Assembly: GCA_001791275.1 (NCBI GenBank)
Contig: MGEH01000004.1
Coordinates: forward strand, 1-38,904
Length of the DNA stretch: 38,904 nt
Origin: Candidatus Uhrbacteria bacterium RIFCSPHIGHO2_12_FULL_60_25
Lineage (GTDB): Bacteria > Patescibacteriota > Patescibacteriia > 2-12-FULL-60-25
Direction: 5' to 3'
Position numbers and translations under genes: made by a program. How positions within the stretch are numbered: the first letter of the stretch is position 1; the number at the start of each line of letters is the position of its first letter. The notes under the pieces were generated by a model. That model was not told where the DNA came from. It worked only from the letters and a program-made list of their open reading frames with translations, and made no database searches. This document shows positions 10,426 through 19,685 of this stretch, piece after piece.

Positions 10426-10704
10426 ATGGTCGTGAACACGAAACAGCTCGTGGGCCTGCCGGTCGTGACCCGGGGCGGGGTCGCTGTCGGGAAAGTCGCG
10501 GGGTTTGATATTGAGACGGAGACGGGCCGTCTGACGGCCCTTCGGGTGAAAGCGCGCGGGTTGGTCCCAGGGTTGCTCGACCAGGAACTGCTTGTCGCCT
10601 GGAATCAGGTCGTCGAGATTGCGAAGGACAAGGTCGTGGTCCAGGACGGCGTCGTTCCCGTGGGCGCACGCGTCCTCGCATCGCGGCCCTCGCCGAACGC
10701 ATGA
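10426..10704 (+). CDS. PRC-barrel domain protein
   Basis: 92 residues. The fold signature is seen in residues 5-40: a VGLPVVTRGGVAVGKVAGF strand-turn-strand followed by polar strands, as in PRC-barrel domains of RimM and photosynthetic reaction centres. A second strand set (about 50-85) completes the barrel. Such small proteins act as binding modules, but no partner is shown. The next gene starts inside this one's stop (ATGA), so the two are translationally coupled. The gene lacks a Shine-Dalgarno sequence and has a promoter that fits leaderless transcription. Confidence 0.8.
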   Translation: MVVNTKQLVGLPVVTRGGVAVGKVAGFDIETETGRLTALRVKARGLVPGLLDQELLVAWNQVVEIAKDKVVVQDGVVPVGARVLASRPSPNA

Positions 10705-11645
10705 GCTACCAGGGTCGGGTCCAGTCTGCCCGTGAAGCAATTCTCCAGACCGTGGCGTATTTCGACGCGATCGACTACGCGCCCACGTGGACCGAGTGCG
10801 CCTCGTGGTTCGAGTGGTCCGGAGCGCATGGGTTTGAATACGACGCACCGCCAACCGTTCCGGAACTCGTCTCGGCGCGTGACGGGCTTGTCCACGACGG
10901 ACGCCTCGAGTCCGGGTTCGGCCGCATCGCGCTCCATGGGCGGCTCGCGCGGCTCGCGTTGCTCGCGATGGAGCGGACCGCGCTCTTCCCGCGAAAAGTC
11001 CGGCGCGCCCGTTCGGTCGCGCGTTGGCTCCTCCGGAATCCGAACGTCCGATATGTCGCGCTCGCAAACACCACGGCACTCGCCCACGCCCGCGACCTTG
11101 GTGACCTGGATTTTTTCGTCGTGGTTCGCGCAGGGACAATCTGGTCCTCGCGACTCCTCGGGTCCGGCGTGTATAAACTTCTCGGCCGCCTCCCGGGTCA
11201 CACGGACAAACAGGACGCCGTGTGCCTTTCATACTTCGTCGCGGATGACGCCCTCGATCTCTCGAGTCACATGCTTCCGGGCGATGATCCATACTTCCGG
11301 TACTGGTTTTTGTCGCTCCTGCCCCTCGCGGACGACGGCGTCGGGAAATCGCTCTGGGACGCGAATCGCGCGCTCATCTCGCGTCACCCGCGCGCGGAAC
11401 GGTGGATGCTCACGCCCGATCTCACAGTTACACGTCCACGCATCAGATGTATCGCGTCAGACGCGATCGAATCGCTCGCGCGTCGTTTCCAGCTCGGGTG
11501 GTTCCCGAAACAAATTGTCGAGCGTATGAACCGCGACACGTCCGTGATGGTGAACGACCACGTCCTCAAGTTCCACGTGGACGACGGACGCGAAGCATAC
11601 CGCGCGGCGTATCAGGAACGGCTGCGCGTCATGGGTCTCGTATGA
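10701..11645 (+). CDS. nucleotidyltransferase-like protein of unknown function
   Basis: 314 residues. Residues 115-140 (VALANTTALAHARDLGDLDFFVVV) resemble the polymerase-beta nucleotidyltransferase core, in which a G-S turn is followed by a D-x-D metal-binding strand. Here the D-L-D strand is present but the usual G-S before it is replaced by N-T, so activity is uncertain. The N-terminal third resembles a winged-helix arrangement. The gene overlaps the preceding and following genes by 4 nt each (ATGA), forming a three-gene unit that ends with an O-antigen-ligase-like protein. A role in surface-polymer metabolism is inferred from that context only. Confidence 0.7.
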   Translation: MSYQGRVQSAREAILQTVAYFDAIDYAPTWTECASWFEWSGAHGFEYDAPPTVPELVSARDGLVHDGRLESGFGRIALHGRLARLALLAMERTALFPRKVRRARSVARWLLRNPNVRYVALANTTALAHARDLGDLDFFVVVRAGTIWSSRLLGSGVYKLLGRLPGHTDKQDAVCLSYFVADDALDLSSHMLPGDDPYFRYWFLSLLPLADDGVGKSLWDANRALISRHPRAERWMLTPDLTVTRPRIRCIASDAIESLARRFQLGWFPKQIVERMNRDTSVMVNDHVLKFHVDDGREAYRAAYQERLRVMGLV

Positions 11646-12988
11646 CGCGAGTACGTCTCTTTGATGTCGCATGGCGACTTGCCATCCTCGCTCTCCCCTG
11701 GCAGACGCGGTGGATTTATCAGCAGGGGATGATCGGCGGCTCACTGTGGGAGCAGGGGACGGGGGCCACCTACTTGTCATGGAGCTTTGTGCTGATCGCG
11801 GTTTTTTTAAGTTTTTTGGTCGCGCGGCTTCAGAATCGGGAACCGGGAACATGGAACCGGGAACCGCTTCAGAAGGGCGGTCTCCGGTTCCCGGTTCCCC
11901 GTTCCCGGTTCCCGATCGCGCTCCTCGTCCTTCTCATCGTCTCTTTCTTCACAGCCTCACCCACGGCGACCAGCCTCTGGTGGCTTCACGTCGCAATCCT
12001 CACGTTGTTCGCGTGGACGCTGGTTCGAGCGCATGTCGACGTCACGCCTTGGTTCATCCTATCGCTCGTCCCGCACGCGGCGCTCGGCGTGTGGCAGTAC
12101 GCGGCGCAGGACATCACGGGATCGACCCTGCTAGGGATCGCGACGCAACACCCATGGACGTCCGGCGTCTCGGTCGTCGAACACGGCCTGTACCGCGTGC
12201 TCCGCGCGTACGGCGGGTTCCCGCACCCGAATATCCTCGGCGGGTGGCTTGCCGTCGGGTTGACGCTGCTCCCCGGTCTTGCGCGACGGTCACGGTCGAA
12301 CCCCGAGACGCTCGGTCTCGCGGCGTGCGCCGTCTTGTTTGCAACGGCGCTCGTGCTCACGTTCAGCCGAGGGGCATGGATCGCGGCCATCGTCGGGTTG
12401 ATCCTCGCGGCATGGTCGGTCGTGCGTACATCGCACGCTGATCAAGACCGTCAGGCCACGTGGCTCGTGCTTGCCGCGACGGTCGTCGCGGTCGCCGCCG
12501 GTCTCGCATCGCAGTGGGATCACGTGACGGCGCGCTTTACGCCGACGCTGCGTCTCGAACGCTGGTCCATCGAACAACGGTCGTACGCCGTCGAAGAGGG
12601 GTGGGATGCATTTTTGGCGCGTCCAATCGTCGGCTGGGGGCCTGGGAGCAGTCTCGTCGCCATCACGACAACGCGGCAGGCGAAGTTTTCGTCGCGTCTC
12701 ACGGTTCCACCGGAGCCGCCGCATTACGTACCGCTCGTTGCACTCATTGAGACGGGGATCGCAGGCGTGCTCGCGATGGCGTACCTCGCGTGGCGTTTGC
12801 TCCGTCCGGCTCTCGGTCGGGACCGATGGCGCACGTCTCTGCCCCTGCTTTCCGTGCTCGGTCTTCTCATGCTGACTGACCACTATCTCTGGACGTTGTG
12901 GGCGGGGCAGGCACTCGTGATGCTGGTCGTTGCAATGCTCATCACTCATGTCAGCATGAGCGAGCGTCCCTCCATAGTGTCATCCTGA
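11642..12988 (+). CDS. O-antigen ligase/polymerase-like (Wzy_C) membrane protein
   Basis: 448 residues from the ATG at 11642, which overlaps the previous stop as ATGA; the frame is open further upstream but that part reads as shadow. About ten membrane segments are visible. The family motifs GGFPHPNILGGWLAVGL and LTFSRGAWIAA are present, followed by a large extracytoplasmic loop with a GWGPGS stretch, as in Wzy_C O-antigen ligases or polymerases. These proteins transfer or polymerise lipid-linked glycans at the outer face of the membrane. An inverted heptamer array (11838-11913) is inserted in frame between early membrane segments. The last codons and stop come from a dispersed repeat. Polymerase versus ligase cannot be decided. 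Confidence 0.85.
   Translation: MTRVRLFDVAWRLAILALPWQTRWIYQQGMIGGSLWEQGTGATYLSWSFVLIAVFLSFLVARLQNREPGTWNREPLQKGGLRFPVPRSRFPIALLVLLIVSFFTASPTATSLWWLHVAILTLFAWTLVRAHVDVTPWFILSLVPHAALGVWQYAAQDITGSTLLGIATQHPWTSGVSVVEHGLYRVLRAYGGFPHPNILGGWLAVGLTLLPGLARRSRSNPETLGLAACAVLFATALVLTFSRGAWIAAIVGLILAAWSVVRTSHADQDRQATWLVLAATVVAVAAGLASQWDHVTARFTPTLRLERWSIEQRSYAVEEGWDAFLARPIVGWGPGSSLVAITTTRQAKFSSRLTVPPEPPHYVPLVALIETGIAGVLAMAYLAWRLLRPALGRDRWRTSLPLLSVLGLLMLTDHYLWTLWAGQALVMLVVAMLITHVSMSERPSIVSS
11838..11913. repeat. heptamer array in inverted arrangement inside a membrane protein gene
   Basis: Four near-perfect direct heptamers (GGGAACC and variants, 11838-11865) are followed after 20 nt by four inverted heptamers (GGTTCCC, 11886-11913). 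The array is translated in frame as a NREPGT...RFPVP stretch in a loop between membrane segments. Confidence 0.9.
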
Positions 12989-13107
12989 GCGAAGGTCGCC
13001 GAAGGCGACCGTAGCCGAAGGACAGTTTTCAAACATTGAGGAGGCTCATGCCAGTTGAAAACTGTCCTTCGGCTCCGGGCCGTCGGACGGCCCTACGCTC
13101 AGGATGA
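12978..13107. repeat. inverted repeat of the GTCATCCTGAGCG family
   Basis: The left arm (12978-13031) and right arm (13054-13107) share complementary ends GTCATCCTGAGCG/CGCTCAGGATGAC and complementary inner parts CCGAAGGACAGTTTTCAA/TTGAAAACTGTCCTTCGG. The left arm supplies the stop codon of the ligase-like gene. Arms carry different central hairpins, as if assembled from two variants. The rest of the gap to groES (13108-13222) shows nothing recognisable. Confidence 0.85.
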
Positions 13108-13222
13108 CTCTGTAAAGACAGCTCCGTTCGGGAAGACGCATGTTGTCGCGAGTCCATATCTATTCAGTCTCAAATACAAAACCCCACGTCAAGTGTGGAT
13201 AACGCAGATGTTGGGGGCGGGG

Positions 13223-13251
13223 TTGACGCCTTTTTCGGCCTCTGGCACCCT
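13223..13251 (+). promoter_or_regulatory. possible groES-groEL promoter
   Basis: TTGACG (13223-13228), a 17-nt spacer and a poor -10 (CACCCT, 13246-13251). It is placed where expected, just upstream of the CIRCE element, but the -10 match is weak. Confidence 0.4.
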
Positions 13252-13267
13252 GTGCCCACGCGTCGGA

Positions 13268-13294
13268 TTAGCAGTCTCCAGTTGAGAGTGCTGA
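13268..13294 (+). promoter_or_regulatory. CIRCE element (HrcA operator)
   Basis: TTAGCAGTC (13268-13276), a 9-nt spacer and GAGTGCTGA (13286-13294). The CIRCE consensus is TTAGCACTC-N9-GAGTGCTAA, so 16 of 18 arm positions match. It lies 39 nt upstream of groES and implies heat-shock control by an HrcA repressor encoded outside the window. Confidence 0.9.
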
Positions 13295-13333
13295 TTCACG
13301 ACTCCTTAATGATTAACGAACGTACGCATCACT

Positions 13334-15260
<1,927 letters not shown>

Positions 15261-15280
15261 ACAAACGACGATAAAAAGAT

Positions 15281-15318
15281 GACCCCGCCTTTCGTGAAAG
15301 GCGGGGTCGAAGTTTTTG
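15281..15318. terminator. bidirectional terminator after groEL
   Basis: A perfect 13-bp stem (GACCCCGCCTTTC at 15281-15293 with its complement at 15296-15308), A-rich before and T-rich after, between convergent groEL and the small minus-strand gene. Confidence 0.9.
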
Positions 15319-15337
15319 GGGTGGCTCGTAGCCTGGT

Positions 15338-15562
15338 TTAAGGCGAGCCGCGGCGTCTCGTGCAACTGGGAGGAGGTGCGTCGTCAGGCGACTGGACAGA
15401 GCGGTGGTAGTCTATGAGCGCTACCACGGTGTCTTCGTGGGTGTTCGCGCGTGGCGAGCCCTGTCTCGATTTCCGCATGAAGCGATGTTCTTCTCGGAGT
15501 TCGAGGACGGTCGAGTAGTGACTGTCGGAGTCCAGGGCGTCGGCAACGTTTCGAAGGGGCAT
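15338..15562 (-). CDS. small orphan protein of unknown function
   Basis: 74 residues, polar, rich in Arg, Ser, Asp and His, with no recognised motif. It is called over the overlapping plus-strand frame because the signals agree: AGGAG sits 7 nt before the ATG, and a consensus minus-strand promoter (TTGACA-17-TATGAT) lies about 50 nt upstream. It shares the groEL terminator on the opposite strand. Function unknown. Confidence 0.65.
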   Translation of the reverse strand: MPLRNVADALDSDSHYSTVLELREEHRFMRKSRQGSPRANTHEDTVVALIDYHRSVQSPDDAPPPSCTRRRGSP

Positions 15563-15616
15563 GAGCGTTCTCCTTTTTCTGCAGGCACGGCATCCAGTGT
15601 GTCAGAGCGACCGGGG

Positions 15617-15645
15617 ATCATACAAGAGTTTGCGGATCATGTCAA
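15617..15645 (-). promoter_or_regulatory. promoter for the small orphan gene
   Basis: On the minus strand TTGACA (15640-15645), a 17-nt spacer and TATGAT (15617-15622). Confidence 0.8.
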
Positions 15646-15658
15646 CGGGTGGTACGAT
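15630..15658 (+). promoter_or_regulatory. promoter for the DUF4870-like gene, probably leaderless
   Basis: TTGCGG (15630-15635), a 17-nt spacer and TACGAT (15653-15658), 8 nt before the ATG at 15667. It overlaps the divergent minus-strand promoter. Confidence 0.55.
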
Positions 15659-15666
15659 CCGGACAT

Positions 15667-16005
15667 ATGACTGAACCCATGCAGGAGACCGTGATCCCCC
15701 GATTTGATCCGAAAGACGTTGAAGACCATAAACTCATGGCCGCGTTGTCATACATCGGCATCCTCTGCCTCGTGCCCCTCCTCGCCGTGAAATCGTCCCG
15801 CTTCGCGCAGGAACACGCGAAGCAGGGGCTCATTCTCTTGATCGTATGGGTCGTCGGCTCGTTCGTGTTCTGGTTCCCGTTCATCGGCTGGGCACTCGGG
15901 CTCGCCGTCCTCGTGGCGAACATCGTGGCGCTTTTGAAATGCCTTTCGGGGGAATTCTGGGAGATCCCGGTGATCGGTCAGTATCGGAGTAAGATCAAAC
16001 TTTGA
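15667..16005 (+). CDS. DUF4870-like small membrane protein
   Basis: 113 residues from the ATG at 15667. A short polar N-terminus precedes DHKLMAALSYIGILCLVPLL, then a second hydrophobic region that spans the membrane once or twice (about residues 53-100), ending in a polar tail. The DHK-x-AALSYI...F(A)QEHAKQG pattern is typical of DUF4870/Tic20-like membrane proteins, whose role is unknown. The gene has a promoter suited to leaderless transcription and its own hairpin terminator immediately before prfB. Confidence 0.75.
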   Translation: MTEPMQETVIPRFDPKDVEDHKLMAALSYIGILCLVPLLAVKSSRFAQEHAKQGLILLIVWVVGSFVFWFPFIGWALGLAVLVANIVALLKCLSGEFWEIPVIGQYRSKIKL

Positions 16006-16015
16006 ATGGATGCGG

Positions 16016-16043
16016 AAGACAGCCCCACCCGGGTTGTCTTTTA
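16016..16043 (+). terminator. hairpin terminator directly before prfB
   Basis: Stem AAGACAGCCC (16016-16025) with GGGTTGTCTT (16031-16040), one G-T pair, followed by T residues. The tail ends 4 nt before the prfB ATG. Confidence 0.75.
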
Positions 16044-16047
16044 ATAT

Positions 16048-17178
16048 ATGAGCCCGATCATGGACCGCGTGACCCATCTCCGAAGCCGCGTGGACGAAGC
16101 CTGGCGCGTGTTGGATTTGGATGCGGTGAAGCACGAGATCGCGGCACTTGAAGTCGAAGCGTCTTCGCAGGATTTTTGGTCTGATCAGGAACGTGCGCGT
16201 CGCGAGAGTCAGAAGCTCGCGGACCTGAAGGAGCAGTACGACCGTTGGGCCGCGCTCCGCGCATCAACCGTCGAACTCCAGGAACTGCTCGAACTCGTGG
16301 AGGCGGAGAAGGACGTGTCGCTCGCGCGCGACGCCGAGTTGCGCGCTGCGGAGCTCGAGAAGACATACCTGTCACTCGAGTTCTCCATGCTGTTCTCGGG
16401 GGAGCATGATGCGTCGAACGCGGTCCTCGCGATCCACGCGGGCGCGGGCGGCACGGACGCCCAGGACTGGGCCGAGATCCTCATGCGGATGTATTTCCGA
16501 TATGCGGAGAAGAAAGGATGGCGTGTCCGTCTCGTCGATGAGAGCCGCGGGACCGAAGCGGGGATCAAGAGTGCGACCTTCTTCGTGGAAGGCCGGTATG
16601 CGTTCGGACACTTGAAAGGGGAAGCGGGCGTGCACCGCTTGGTCCGCTTGTCGCCATTCAACGCCGACCAGTTGCGGCAGACGTCGTTCGCGCTCGTCGA
16701 GGTCCTCCCGGAGTTTGACGAAACGATCGAGGTTGAGATCAAACCCGAAGACCTGCGGATCGATACGTTCATGAGCGGAGGCAAGGGCGGCCAGTCCGTC
16801 AACACCACGTACTCGGCCGTCCGTATCGTCCACCTGCCCACGAAGATCACCGTCTCCTGTCAGAACGAACGGTCGCAGACGCAGAACAAGGCGACGGCGA
16901 TGAAGATCCTGAAGGCGAAACTCCTGAAACTGAAGGAAGAAGAAGTGTTGAAAGAACGTCAGGAGCTCCGCGGCGAGTACCATAGCGCCGAGTGGGGGAA
17001 CCAGATTCGTTCCTACGTCCTCCAGCCGTACCGCATGGTCAAAGACCACCGGACCGACGTGGAAACATCGGATACGGACGGAGTCTTGAACGGGGATCTG
17101 GATCTTTTCATCGAGGGATATCTTCGGCACCAGGCCGAGGGACAGGATAAAAGGGCGGAAATGAACCGGGACGTGTAG
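16048..17178 (+). CDS. prfB: peptide chain release factor 2
   Basis: 376 residues. The GGQ motif (SGGKGGQSVN, near residue 250) that triggers peptidyl-tRNA hydrolysis and the SPF stop-codon tripeptide (VRLSPFNADQLRQ) of RF2 are both present, so it recognises TGA and TAA. The helical domain 1 occupies the first 110 residues. Unlike many bacterial prfB genes, the reading frame is continuous with no in-frame TGA near codon 25, so the programmed +1 frameshift is absent. A terminator hairpin abuts the start; no clear separate promoter was found. The gene ends in a palindrome. Confidence 0.97.
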   Translation: MSPIMDRVTHLRSRVDEAWRVLDLDAVKHEIAALEVEASSQDFWSDQERARRESQKLADLKEQYDRWAALRASTVELQELLELVEAEKDVSLARDAELRAAELEKTYLSLEFSMLFSGEHDASNAVLAIHAGAGGTDAQDWAEILMRMYFRYAEKKGWRVRLVDESRGTEAGIKSATFFVEGRYAFGHLKGEAGVHRLVRLSPFNADQLRQTSFALVEVLPEFDETIEVEIKPEDLRIDTFMSGGKGGQSVNTTYSAVRIVHLPTKITVSCQNERSQTQNKATAMKILKAKLLKLKEEEVLKERQELRGEYHSAEWGNQIRSYVLQPYRMVKDHRTDVETSDTDGVLNGDLDLFIEGYLRHQAEGQDKRAEMNRDV

Positions 17179-17200
17179 GGGCGACGCGGTGCGTCGCCCC
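17178..17200. repeat. short palindrome abutting the prfB stop
   Basis: GGGGCGACGC (17178-17187), a 3-nt loop and the exact complement (17191-17200). It belongs to the dispersed G(T)GGGCG...CGCCC palindrome family and may act as the prfB terminator. Confidence 0.8.
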
Positions 17201-17245
17201 GTCAGGCAGGCTCAAACGGGCCTTTAATAGTTGGGTCAAGCAGGA

Positions 17246-17274
17246 TTGACAACCCAGCCATTTTCTGGTATTCT
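17246..17274 (+). promoter_or_regulatory. promoter for the epimerase gene
   Basis: TTGACA (17246-17251), a 17-nt spacer and TATTCT (17269-17274). Confidence 0.85.
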
Positions 17275-17317
17275 CTTTTGTTCTCCACATTGAGGAGGAC
17301 AGAAAGAATCACTCACT

Positions 17318-18295
17318 ATGAAACAGCACATCCTTGTGACCGGCGGAGCGGGGTTCATCGGTTCGCATCTCGTGGATGCGCTGCTTCAGGCAGGCCACGA
17401 GGTGACGGTGATCGATATCCTGTCCGACCGAAATCGTGGAAACCTCAATCCGAAGGCCCGGAACGTGAACGCGGACCTCACGAAGCTTGAGACGATCGGG
17501 ATCGTGGAGGCGCTCGCGCCGGATGTGATCTTCCACTTCGCCGGCAACGCGAGCGTGCCGAAGTCCGTGGCCGATCCGGTCATGGATATGGAGATCAACT
17601 ACGTGGCGACCGCGCGTCTTCTCGACGTGGCATCGAAGATCGGCGTGAAGCGTTTCGTCTTCTCTTCGACCGGCGGCGGACTGTCGTCCGAGTACACCAC
17701 GCTCCCGACGCCCGAGAACACGCCCTCCAGGCCGCTCTCGCCGTACGTGAAACATAAGCTCGCGTCTGAAGAGCTCGGCGAATTCTACTGTATCCATCGC
17801 GGTCTCCCGTTCGTGGCGCTTCGCTTCGCGAACGTGTACGGCCCGCGCCAGACCGTGACCTGCGGCGAAGCCAATGTGATCGCGACCTTCGCGCATAAGA
17901 TGGTGAGGAACGAGCCCGTGCAGGTGAACGGCAACGGTCTTCAGACGCGCGACTACGTGTACGTGGATGATGTGATCGACGCGTGTCTCATGCTTCTCGA
18001 TCAGACGAATGCGGCAGGACCGCTCAACGTCGGGTCAGAACATGAAATCAACGTGTCCACGCTGCATCGCGTGATGGCTCAGTACCTCGGGTACAGGGTC
18101 CCTGTGATCAAAGGCCCTGCCGATACAGGCGCGTCGTCTCGTTCCTGTCTCGACATCACGAAGATCCGCATGACGCTCGGCTGGAAGCCGACCACGTCCA
18201 TACAGGACGGGCTCAAGCGCACGCTTGACTGGCACCGTGAGGAAGTCGAGCGAGAACGCGCCAAAGCCGGCCTGGTCCGCGAGTTCGCGGCCTAA
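17318..18295 (+). CDS. NAD-dependent epimerase/dehydratase (GalE-like SDR)
   Basis: 325 residues of the extended short-chain dehydrogenase family. The NAD-binding motif GGAGFIGSH is at residues 9-17, the active-site SST lies near 119, and the catalytic Tyr-xxx-Lys is Y143-VKH-K147. The FANVYGPRQ and DYVYVDDV stretches are typical of nucleotide-sugar 4-epimerases. It probably converts a UDP- or dTDP-sugar for surface glycan synthesis; the exact substrate cannot be read from sequence. It is monocistronic with a consensus promoter. GGAGG lies 24 nt before the ATG, too far to be an ordinary ribosome binding site. Confidence 0.93.
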   Translation: MKQHILVTGGAGFIGSHLVDALLQAGHEVTVIDILSDRNRGNLNPKARNVNADLTKLETIGIVEALAPDVIFHFAGNASVPKSVADPVMDMEINYVATARLLDVASKIGVKRFVFSSTGGGLSSEYTTLPTPENTPSRPLSPYVKHKLASEELGEFYCIHRGLPFVALRFANVYGPRQTVTCGEANVIATFAHKMVRNEPVQVNGNGLQTRDYVYVDDVIDACLMLLDQTNAAGPLNVGSEHEINVSTLHRVMAQYLGYRVPVIKGPADTGASSRSCLDITKIRMTLGWKPTTSIQDGLKRTLDWHREEVERERAKAGLVREFAA

Positions 18296-18298
18296 GGA

Positions 18299-18332
18299 AA
18301 ATACCCCGCCTCTCACGAGTCGGGGTATTTGA
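18299..18332 (+). terminator. terminator after the epimerase gene
   Basis: Stem AAATACCCCG (18299-18308) with CGGGGTATTT (18321-18330). Confidence 0.88.
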
Positions 18333-18379
18333 TATTGTATGCCACGATCAGGGCGAGAGGCGGTCGGTTATAATGGTCG

Positions 18380-18398
18380 GGGCGCACGCAGTGCGCCC
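18380..18398. repeat. short palindrome upstream of tsaC
   Basis: GGGCGCAC, loop GCA, GTGCGCCC; a member of the dispersed palindrome family, followed by CGTAC. Confidence 0.8.
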
Positions 18399-18406
18399 GT
18401 ACGCCG

Positions 18407-18415
18407 TGCTATTCT
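18407..18415 (+). promoter_or_regulatory. extended -10 promoter for tsaC
   Basis: TGC-TATTCT (18407-18415), 6 nt before the GTG start. No good -35 is seen; the position would be inside the palindrome. Another TATAAT lies at 18369-18374. Confidence 0.5.
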
Positions 18416-18421
18416 AGTCGC

Positions 18422-19036
18422 GTGATCATTCTTCGTGGTCGTCACAGCGTCATGATCCGACAAGCCGTGCGCGTCTTGAAGCGGGGCGGCGTCATCGCAT
18501 TTCCGACCGAGACGACGTACGGTCTGGGGTGCGATCCAAGGAATGTGAAGGCAGTTGCGAAGGTCTTCCGCATCAAGAGACGCGTTACGTCGAAATCGTT
18601 GCCGCTCGTCGCGTCGTCCGTACGTGACGTACGTCGCATCGCGGTTTTGGATGGTCTCGCGGCTCGTCTTGCGCGTAGTCATTGGCCGGGACCGCTGACT
18701 ATTGTCCTTCCCATGAAGGCCGTCGGACGGTCGAAACGGGGAGGGGACATCGCCATTCGCGTGTCTGCGTCCGCATTCGTCCGCGCACTCGTGCGCGCGT
18801 ACGGGTTTCCCCTTGTCGCGACGTCGGCCAACCGGTCAGGGAAGCCGGAGTGTCGGTCTGGTCGCGCGGTCGTTCGAGTCTTTCAGCATGCAAAGACCAA
18901 GCCTGATCTCGTCTTAGATGCTGGAGCTTTGCCGAAGCGCAAGCCTTCGACGATTGTGAGGGTGGGGAAAGATGGGAGGGTTGAGGTCCTACGGAAAGGG
19001 GCAGTGAGGATGAAAAGGGGTTCCTCGGCCGTCTGA
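18422..19036 (+). CDS. tsaC: threonylcarbamoyl-AMP synthase (Sua5/YciO/YrdC family)
   Basis: 204 residues starting at GTG. The YrdC fold motifs are present: KRGGVIAFPTETTYGLGCD (about 20-38), KSLPL (about 60), WPGPLTIVL (about 97) and ATSANRSG (about 138). The enzyme makes threonylcarbamoyl-AMP from Thr, bicarbonate and ATP, the first step of t6A37 tRNA modification. It is the short form without the Sua5 C-terminal domain. The last residues and the TGA stop are encoded by a dispersed repeat, so the native C-terminus may have been altered by its insertion. The start is supported by family length; the ATG at 18452 would leave too short an N-terminus. Confidence 0.9.
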   Translation: MIILRGRHSVMIRQAVRVLKRGGVIAFPTETTYGLGCDPRNVKAVAKVFRIKRRVTSKSLPLVASSVRDVRRIAVLDGLAARLARSHWPGPLTIVLPMKAVGRSKRGGDIAIRVSASAFVRALVRAYGFPLVATSANRSGKPECRSGRAVVRVFQHAKTKPDLVLDAGALPKRKPSTIVRVGKDGRVEVLRKGAVRMKRGSSAV

Positions 19037-19052
19037 CGGCCTCGGAATGACA
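19017..19052. repeat. dispersed repeat copy at the tsaC 3' end
   Basis: On the minus strand it reads GTCATTCCGAGG, then a CCGTCAGACGG palindrome, then CCGAGGAACCCC. It resembles the elements at 10105-10374 and 12978-13107 and contains the tsaC stop. Confidence 0.7.
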
Positions 19053-19070
19053 AAAAAGGAATAAAGAAAC

Positions 19071-19099
19071 CGACCCCACCTTGAGGACAGGCGGGGTCG
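19071..19099. terminator. terminator between tsaC and the minus-strand gene
   Basis: CGACCCC (19071-19077) pairs with GGGGTCG (19093-19099); A-rich upstream and T-rich downstream. Confidence 0.7.
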
Positions 19100-19107
19100 T
19101 TTCGTAG

Positions 19108-19608
19108 TCAGGGAGCGGGTTGGATGTTCTGTGCGAGCCGGTGGTAGCGCCGAGCGGCGTCCTCCCGGCCAATCAGGCGGAGCATCTCGCTGTACGACCG
19201 GAACAGGTGGGCGCGGCGTTCTGCGCCGGCGTTCATGGCGTGGGAGAGGGCGATCTTCATCGCACCGCACGCGTCCATGAGCTCGCCGGACTTCCAGAGC
19301 GACAGGGCCTTGATTTCCCAGGCCTGGTCGTTCTTGTCGTCCAAGCCGAATGCGTTGTCGAGGGCGTTCTTCGCCTCGTCCAGAAGCTCGAGCCGGAAAG
19401 CAATCCCGGCGAGCATGGACCACAGCATGCTTTTCACCTCGCGTTCGTGCGGAGGGACACGGAGGATCAGGCGCAAGAGCACCGATCGCGCTTCCGGGAG
19501 CATGCCTTGCTCGATCAACGTGTCGCGGTAGCGACACAGGTGCCGGTACGATCCGGCATGCTCGTTCACACTGCGCAGAATCTCCCTGACGACCTTCTGT
19601 TGGTCCAT
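19108..19608 (-). CDS. helical-repeat (TPR-like) protein of unknown function
   Basis: 166 residues, almost entirely helical. Repeating pairs such as LIEQGMLPEARSVLLRLIL, LELLDEAKNALDNAFGLD and LWKSGELMDACGAMKIAL have the small/large spacing of tetratricopeptide repeats, giving about three or four units. Such proteins mediate protein-protein contacts; the partner is unknown. No signal peptide or membrane segment is seen. A minus-strand promoter TTGACA-17-TAGCTT lies about 50 nt upstream. It is a single-gene unit convergent with tsaC. Confidence 0.78.
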   Translation of the reverse strand: MDQQKVVREILRSVNEHAGSYRHLCRYRDTLIEQGMLPEARSVLLRLILRVPPHEREVKSMLWSMLAGIAFRLELLDEAKNALDNAFGLDDKNDQAWEIKALSLWKSGELMDACGAMKIALSHAMNAGAERRAHLFRSYSEMLRLIGREDAARRYHRLAQNIQPAP

Positions 19609-19656
19609 GGATTCGTCCCGTTTCTCCCTGTTGGGAAGGTCCGACTGATACGGTCG

Positions 19657-19685
19657 AAGCTAGCAGGGAATGCTCGGTGTGTCAA
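19657..19685 (-). promoter_or_regulatory. promoter for the TPR-like gene
   Basis: On the minus strand TTGACA (19680-19685), a 17-nt spacer and TAGCTT (19657-19662). Its -35 box touches the base of the hairpin at 19685-19723. Confidence 0.75.

Noticed and set aside
15404-15670. 88-residue plus-strand frame
   Set aside because: It overlaps the minus-strand gene that has promoter and ribosome-binding support, and it has no start signal of its own.
16048-17178. Altered genetic code (TGA as Gly)
   Set aside because: RF2 is present and several clear genes end at TGA.
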